This document shows positions 59,367 through 64,000 of a stretch of DNA of 64,000 nucleotides, one piece after another; position 1 is the first letter of the stretch; every line of letters starts with the position of its first letter. Source of the stretch: Thuidium tamariscinum. Taxonomy: Eukaryota; Streptophyta; Bryopsida; Hypnales; Thuidiaceae. The stretch covers positions 53,845,682-53,909,681 of the forward strand of contig OX344749.2 in the NCBI GenBank assembly GCA_947034885.2, given 5' to 3'. A program made the position numbers and the translations under genes. The notes below the pieces were generated by a model. That model made no database searches, was not told where the DNA came from, and worked only from the letters and a program-made list of their open reading frames with translations.

Positions 59367-60500
59367 GGACAGTCCTGCTCACATCGCAAAGCATTGCATG
59401 TCAGTGAAGACGTGGAGATGTCATCAAAATGAGGGACTCACATGCAAAGGTTAAGCGTCCATTACTAATTGAGAGCCCTGATCGTGCCAAGTTTAATACA
59501 AGGACGACTGAATTGATTGCAGTGACACTGGTCGACACTTTTTTAGATGTGTGGCAGCACCGAACAAAAAGGTCTTGTCATCACTGTGAGGTACAATCCA
59601 TGTCAACGTGAGCACAATAATTTAAACCCAATATTCTCACTAGAACTCTGATGCATACATGTAATTGTAAACCTACGGTTTACTAGAAAATTCAACGGAA
59701 CCACTTCTTGAAGAATAGAAAATCAAAGTGACTGATCGTCAGATGCCAACACAAAGTTGGAGTGATTAGCGCGTTGTAATCCTTCCAAAGCTGAATTCTC
59801 CATGTTGCACAATCTGCAAGCCACATGAAGATGGCATTAGTCACAGATGTAAGTCAACACAACGTGAGAAGTATGCAGTCGTACCATTGAGGTACAACAA
59901 AACAACATGCAAGGCATGCAAAAGAACTCATGCACATACATAGACGCTTCACCTCTAGTACTGCAAACGTTGAATAGAGAAATTCAATGCACAATGCTTA
60001 AGCAAGATTAACAGTAATCGATAGCGCTAATCACGGTTGGAATATGGTTAAACGAAGAAAAGGAGGAAGCTTTTAATCTTGTGGTAGAAGGCATCGGTAT
60101 CGGATGCATTTACTCCGTCTGAATCTTCTGGCAACAGCTATAGAGAATACGCAAGTACCCATGGGCCCAGGTGTAATTACATTGCGTAAAAATTGCAAGT
60201 GGAGCCGACATCGCGAGTTAATGGCCCCTCTCAACCTCAAATAAGTTAAACCAGTCCGCGCGTTGCTGAAATGTACATTTTTGGAAGATGAAGGTCCTAA
60301 TTTAAGCCGCCGTAAGCACGATGATTAAAAAAATCCAGTTATACTAGATCGTTGTTATCACCGCTCTTTAGCAAAACCACGTCTCATTCCACGTAGGTTC
60401 GGCATTTCTGAAACAACGCTAGTCTGAATACACTTCCACTTCTAACTCTGAAGTCGTTGCCTTGTTTGACTCGTAACACTAGGTCTGTAGGGACCTTTAG

Positions 60501-60694
60501 TGAGTGCTACTTGTGCACAGGATCCTAATTATTTTTCTGACGGAGCCTGCTTGCCCTTCCAACCCGCTGATCCTGACATCTTGCCCCACTAGCACTATAA
60601 AATCAATAGTTACTGATATGGTGCGGAATATTTCACACCATTCCATCCACGAGAAGGTAACTCTTCTCATTGCTCTTGAATGTTATGATATTAA
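60501..60694. other. Spacer between two transposable elements
   Basis: 194 bp of GC-balanced sequence ending in TTAA at 60691-60694. Nothing else is seen. Confidence 0.5.
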
Positions 60695-61291
60695 GGTGGG
60701 TACACCTAAAAGCGCCACTTTTAGGGTTGTGGGTTATTTGAAGGCTAAATATGGAGTAGGGGATAGAGAAAATAGAAGACATGTGTTGGAAAGGAACAAA
60801 TGAGCAATGACCTTTCTAAAATCAGCAAATCCTAGAGCACAATAGGGGTGTGAAGTTTCGAAAGTAGGGTGATTAAAATAGCTCATAGATTGTACTATAA
60901 AAGACCAGTTATGAACCTAAGGACCCTCTTGCAAAGTGTGAGAAGAGAAATAAAAGTGGCTATTACCACATTCTCCAAGTCGGAAAAGTAATTGATCACT
61001 AAAATTCTGAAAACACTTTAATACAACTAACTTCTTCTTGGAAACCGTAATTAAGTACTCATAAGTAGTTTTTATTTTCTATTCTAGTATTTTTCTTAAA
61101 TTTTCTTTCTAGTAGTCCACCTGCCACTTGATCTTTCTTCATGAAGTACCTTTCTATGACCTTCATTGCAGTATAAACCACCTGAAACCGCCATTCCCAC
61201 TCAGTCTCTACTTGGAATACATTTATAGTCCATTTTAGGACTGATTTTAGAGTGCGCTTTAAGGCACTGCGCGATTTTGGGTGTACCCACC
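60695..61291. mobile_element. 597-bp MITE with TTAA flanks
   Basis: GGTGGGTACACC at 60695-60706 is perfectly complementary to GGTGTACCCACC at 61280-61291, with weaker pairing for about eight more bases. Identical TTAA lies directly outside both ends (60691-60694 and 61292-61295). No coding frame of note. Its ends differ from families A-D, but the TTAA flanks are the same. Confidence 0.82.
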
Positions 61292-62409
61292 TTAAATGGG
61301 AGGAGTGAGCAAGATGAATTAATCAAGCACAAAATACGGGCCTTTTGTTTTACTTGCACCCCTGGAATGACTTGGAGGTGCCGTGGGAGCGGAAAGGGGG
61401 GCAGTTCACCCCGAGTCCGACCATCTCTCACAATCTCGCTGCCTGCAAGGTCTGCGACTGTAACTGTTAGCTGCGACAAAAGAGCGACGGAGTGATGAAT
61501 GGGTGTAATGTAAGCCTGAGTAAATGATTACTGAGCGGATCTTCGGCGGCTCATTCTTGCCATCTGACACAAAGGTAAAGGATGCCTGTCTGCTTAGTCA
61601 AATCCTTGACCGGAAGGTGTCAGTTGTGACGAGAGTACTCCCCAGTCTTCCAGCTCGGGACCCTGACCGGCTTCCCAAGTCCCCCCGTTACTGTACGAGG
61701 CACCGACCTAATACGCTTAATGCGGTGAGTCTCTCAGTCAGTCTTCACCAAGTCTTTCATCATCGCGCATCCCCAGAATCCCAAAGTTTCGCAATCGATC
61801 CAGGACGGACACGACGATGACGGTGATACTTCCCAGGCACCAATTAGTGCAAATTGCACGGCGAGCTTCCTCGCAATTGCCACTTCTCGCCGACTGAGGG
61901 AAGGCGCAACTTCCGTATTATTTTGCGTCAACCGTACCTCGCGAACTGTTGGAGTTGGGTTTGTACTGTACTGGAATATGTGAAATTAACCCCGCGGTGA
62001 GGACCGAAGAGAGCCTTGAAGTTATTGCTGGTGGTGGTTGCTGTATGGGGTGGTGAGCGGAGACAGTGACCTCAATTGAGACTATCACGGTGGGTAGTTT
62101 GGTTATTTTTAGGACCTCCTTTTGCTTGGGGGAGTGCCAGTTTTGGCTGATTTGAAAGGAAGTGGACGGGAGTTGTGATAACTGGGTTCTTGTTGAAAAC
62201 AGTACAGTAGTATTGTAGTCTGGAAGGTCGTAGTAGTTCTTTTTCTATTCTCTTTTGTTTGCTTGTTTTTGCTGCTCCACAGTTTGTATGGAGTTGAGAT
62301 TTTCGTGGAATTTCGCGGCCTATCGAAAGGGTGTGATTGAGTGATCGAATTGGTTGGCTGACTGTGTTAGTAGGAACTGACTCTTTCCTTGGAAGCGACG
62401 GACGACGCC
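61292..62409. other. 5' flank of the AIG1-type GTPase gene
   Basis: GC-balanced. The frames at 61277-61931 on both strands are short and without motifs (the longest has 98 codons), and I read the stretch as promoter and leader. Confidence 0.45.
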
Positions 62410-64000
62410 ATGGGAGGATCGGACTTCGAAGAGTTTGAGTTGGTGGAGGAAGAATCGAACTGGGAGGGCGAGGGGACGACGATGACGAAGTTGCCGACCA
62501 CTCTGGTGCTCGTGGGCCGCACCGGCAACGGCAAGAGCGCCACCGGGAATTCGCTCTTGGGGAACAGGGTTTTCAAGTCGCGCGCCTCGTCGTCCGCTGT
62601 CACCTCCACATGCGAGCTTCAGGAGACCACGCGCCCTGATGGCCACCGTCTCCGAGTCATCGACACTCCCGGTACGATCAGTCGCGGCTTCTTCTTCGTA
62701 ATCGACACGGAATTGTGCTCACTTTTTATTTGAATCAAAAGCATGCTAGGGTTTGGTGCCTTCCATTCGCCTTGGTCGCTGCTTTTGTATCGTAGACATG
62801 TTTTACGACAAGTGTTCTACCTCATGTCAGTTGACTTGTACCTCGCCGTCGGTTTCTAAGCATATGCTGCTGATCTCTTCTGTTATATGTATGGCTATTC
62901 TATCGTTATACCATCCGTCGCATGCAGATTTAAGAGTATTGAAATTTGCGTTACAATAGATGTTGTGTGGTTAAGTTTAGGGTTATTTTCCTTGAGAGAT
63001 GGAAGAGTCCTCTTTAATTTTGTCATGTCTGAGTAGCGACATACATATTTCCTCCGTGGGCATCCGTCCTTGACTTGGGATTTTTGTAGCTTAGCTATGA
63101 TCGGAATTCGAATTATTGTTGTGATGACCCCGACTTATGGGAGAAAAAACTTTTAGAGGTGATGAAGAATATTGCCAACGTTTAGTAGCTGTGGTCACAG
63201 GATTCTTTCGATGTAATTGTTGAGCAATCACCTGATGGCGGTCTTGTTTCTGTTAAAGGCTTATTTGACCCGAATCTACCGCCTGAGTATATTGGCAAAG
63301 AAATCATGAAGTGCCTAGATCTTGCCAAGGATGGAGTGCATGCTTTACTTCTGGTATTATCTGTGCGCAATCGCTTCACAGACGAGGAAATTGCTGCTGT
63401 GGAGAGTTTGCAGACCATTTTTGGGGAGAAGGTGGTGAATTACATGGTTGTTGTGTTCACTGGGGGTGACGACTTAGAAGAAGACGAAACGCTTGACGAT
63501 TTTCTTGAGCAGGGCGCTCCTACATATCTCAGGGTAAATATGCCTTTCAAGTTATAATTACCTTGACTGCTATATTCCGCATTAGTGAATATGATAAAAC
63601 TTGTATGTGGAGTCAGAGAGTCTGTCTAGGCCTTCCATGTTGATTATGCTCTCCTGCTACATGGTTGTATTTTTTTCATCACGGGATTGCTATTGGTGAC
63701 TGAAACCAAGATTTGGATGACAGGAATTCTTACAGAAGTGCGAGGACAGAAAGGTGTTGTTTGACAACAAGACAAAAGACAAAGCGCTGCGGATTAAGCA
63801 AACAAATGACCTACTTCGTGTTATTGATGATATGCTTCTGAAGAATGGTGGTAGTCCATACGCTAATGAGCTGTTTAAGGAAGCGCAGGTTCCTCCCTCC
63901 GCCCTACCTTGAAATTCCGGGACTACAGTTGTTATTCTGAATATATATATTTATATGTTTATATGAGATTTAAATTTTTTATATTTCCTCGCAGGTTCCT
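62410..64000 (+). CDS. AIG1/IAN-type (GIMAP family) GTPase, 5' part, runs off the window
   Basis: Exons by eye: 62410-62671, 63259-63533 and 63724-63888, with a fourth starting at 63995. The start is the ATG at 62410 (MGGSDFEEFE). An acidic N-terminus of about 25 residues leads into the AIG1 G domain: P-loop GRTGNGKSATGNS (residues 36-48), the switch DTPG split by intron 1, LFDPNLPPEYIGKEIMKC, GVHALLLVLSVRNRFTDEEI, and the base-recognition motif VVVFTGGDDLEEDETLDDF. Exon 3 continues into the helical stretch after the G domain. Plant members are membrane-associated or endoplasmic-reticulum GTPases linked to stress and defence responses; I infer no more for this one. The rest of the gene is not in the window. 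Confidence 0.92.

Larger units (their letters stand above)
55156..60500 (+). mobile_element. PIF/Harbinger DNA transposon, 5.35 kb, both ends visible
   Basis: The left terminus CTAAAGGTCCTTGCAGACCT (55156-55175) is an inverted copy, with two mismatches, of the right terminus AGGTCTGTAGGGACCTTTAG (60481-60500). Between them lie the two genes typical of the superfamily: a DDE transposase remnant on the plus strand and a Myb/SANT-like (trihelix) frame on the minus strand, arranged convergently. The 3-bp flanks are TTA on the left and TGA on the right, one change from the TTA duplication usual for the group. The GC-balanced composition contrasts with the AT-rich surroundings. Superfamily assignment is firm from the transposase; the ends are inferred from the inverted repeat. 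Confidence 0.88.

Noticed and set aside
61524..61931. 98-codon plus-strand frame and 65-codon minus-strand frame upstream of the GTPase
   Set aside because: Overlapping opposite-strand frames without motif in GC-balanced promoter-like DNA; no splice link to the GTPase gene is evident.
1..64000. CRISPR arrays, bacterial operons, rRNA, tRNA or LTR retrotransposons
   Set aside because: I saw no regularly spaced repeats, no rRNA or cloverleaf I could support, and no long direct terminal repeats or reverse transcriptase motifs. tRNA detection by eye is weak, so a covariance search could still find one.

Overview
The window is nuclear DNA of a land plant. It carries a plastid sugar-phosphate translocator, a plastid-type serine hydroxymethyltransferase (SHMT) with a transit-like leader, a plant DUF604/GT31-type glycosyltransferase and an AIG1/IAN GTPase, all with short GT-AG introns or none. 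GC-richer gene islands sit in long, very AT-rich gene-free stretches full of miniature inverted-repeat elements. This layout and the compact genes fit a bryophyte, probably a moss, but I cannot name a species and hold that only loosely.

Layout: 1-7.0 kb is AT-rich with decayed MITEs. A small gene for an acidic secreted protein lies at 7.8-8.4 kb (+). An intronless glucose-6-phosphate/phosphate translocator-like gene is at 11.6-12.8 kb (-). After an AT-rich gap comes a four-exon DUF604 glycosyltransferase at 19.7-22.2 kb (+), facing an eight-exon RlmN/Cfr-type radical-SAM RNA methyltransferase at 23.3-26.4 kb (-). The proteasome lid subunit RPN6 follows at 28.6-30.6 kb (+), divergent from the RlmN gene across a MITE-containing spacer. 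About 16 kb with no gene (30.6-47.3 kb) holds several MITEs and simple repeats. An eleven-exon SHMT gene is at 47.3-51.8 kb (-). A 75-bp perfect hairpin lies just upstream of it. A 5.35-kb PIF/Harbinger transposon with both ends visible spans 55.2-60.5 kb, with a broken transposase and a still-open Myb/SANT-like frame. A 0.6-kb MITE follows at 60.7-61.3 kb, and the first exons of an AIG1/IAN GTPase run off the right edge.

Most of the repeat content resolves into families defined by shared ends. Families A, B, C and D begin with or close to TTAACCCCTAAA and end with its complement, flanked by TTAA. Family F has a 16-18 bp inverted terminal core beginning GGGT and a perfect 4-bp target duplication at both copies (AGCA and ACAA). 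One short element (222 bp) has 18-bp perfect ends. The most notable gene-level observation is the translocator: two positions matching substrate-contacting residues of the solved triose-phosphate translocator are replaced, while the phosphate-binding Lys and Lys-Arg are kept. All exon models were built by eye from reading frame, splice dinucleotides and family alignment from memory; no search was run.
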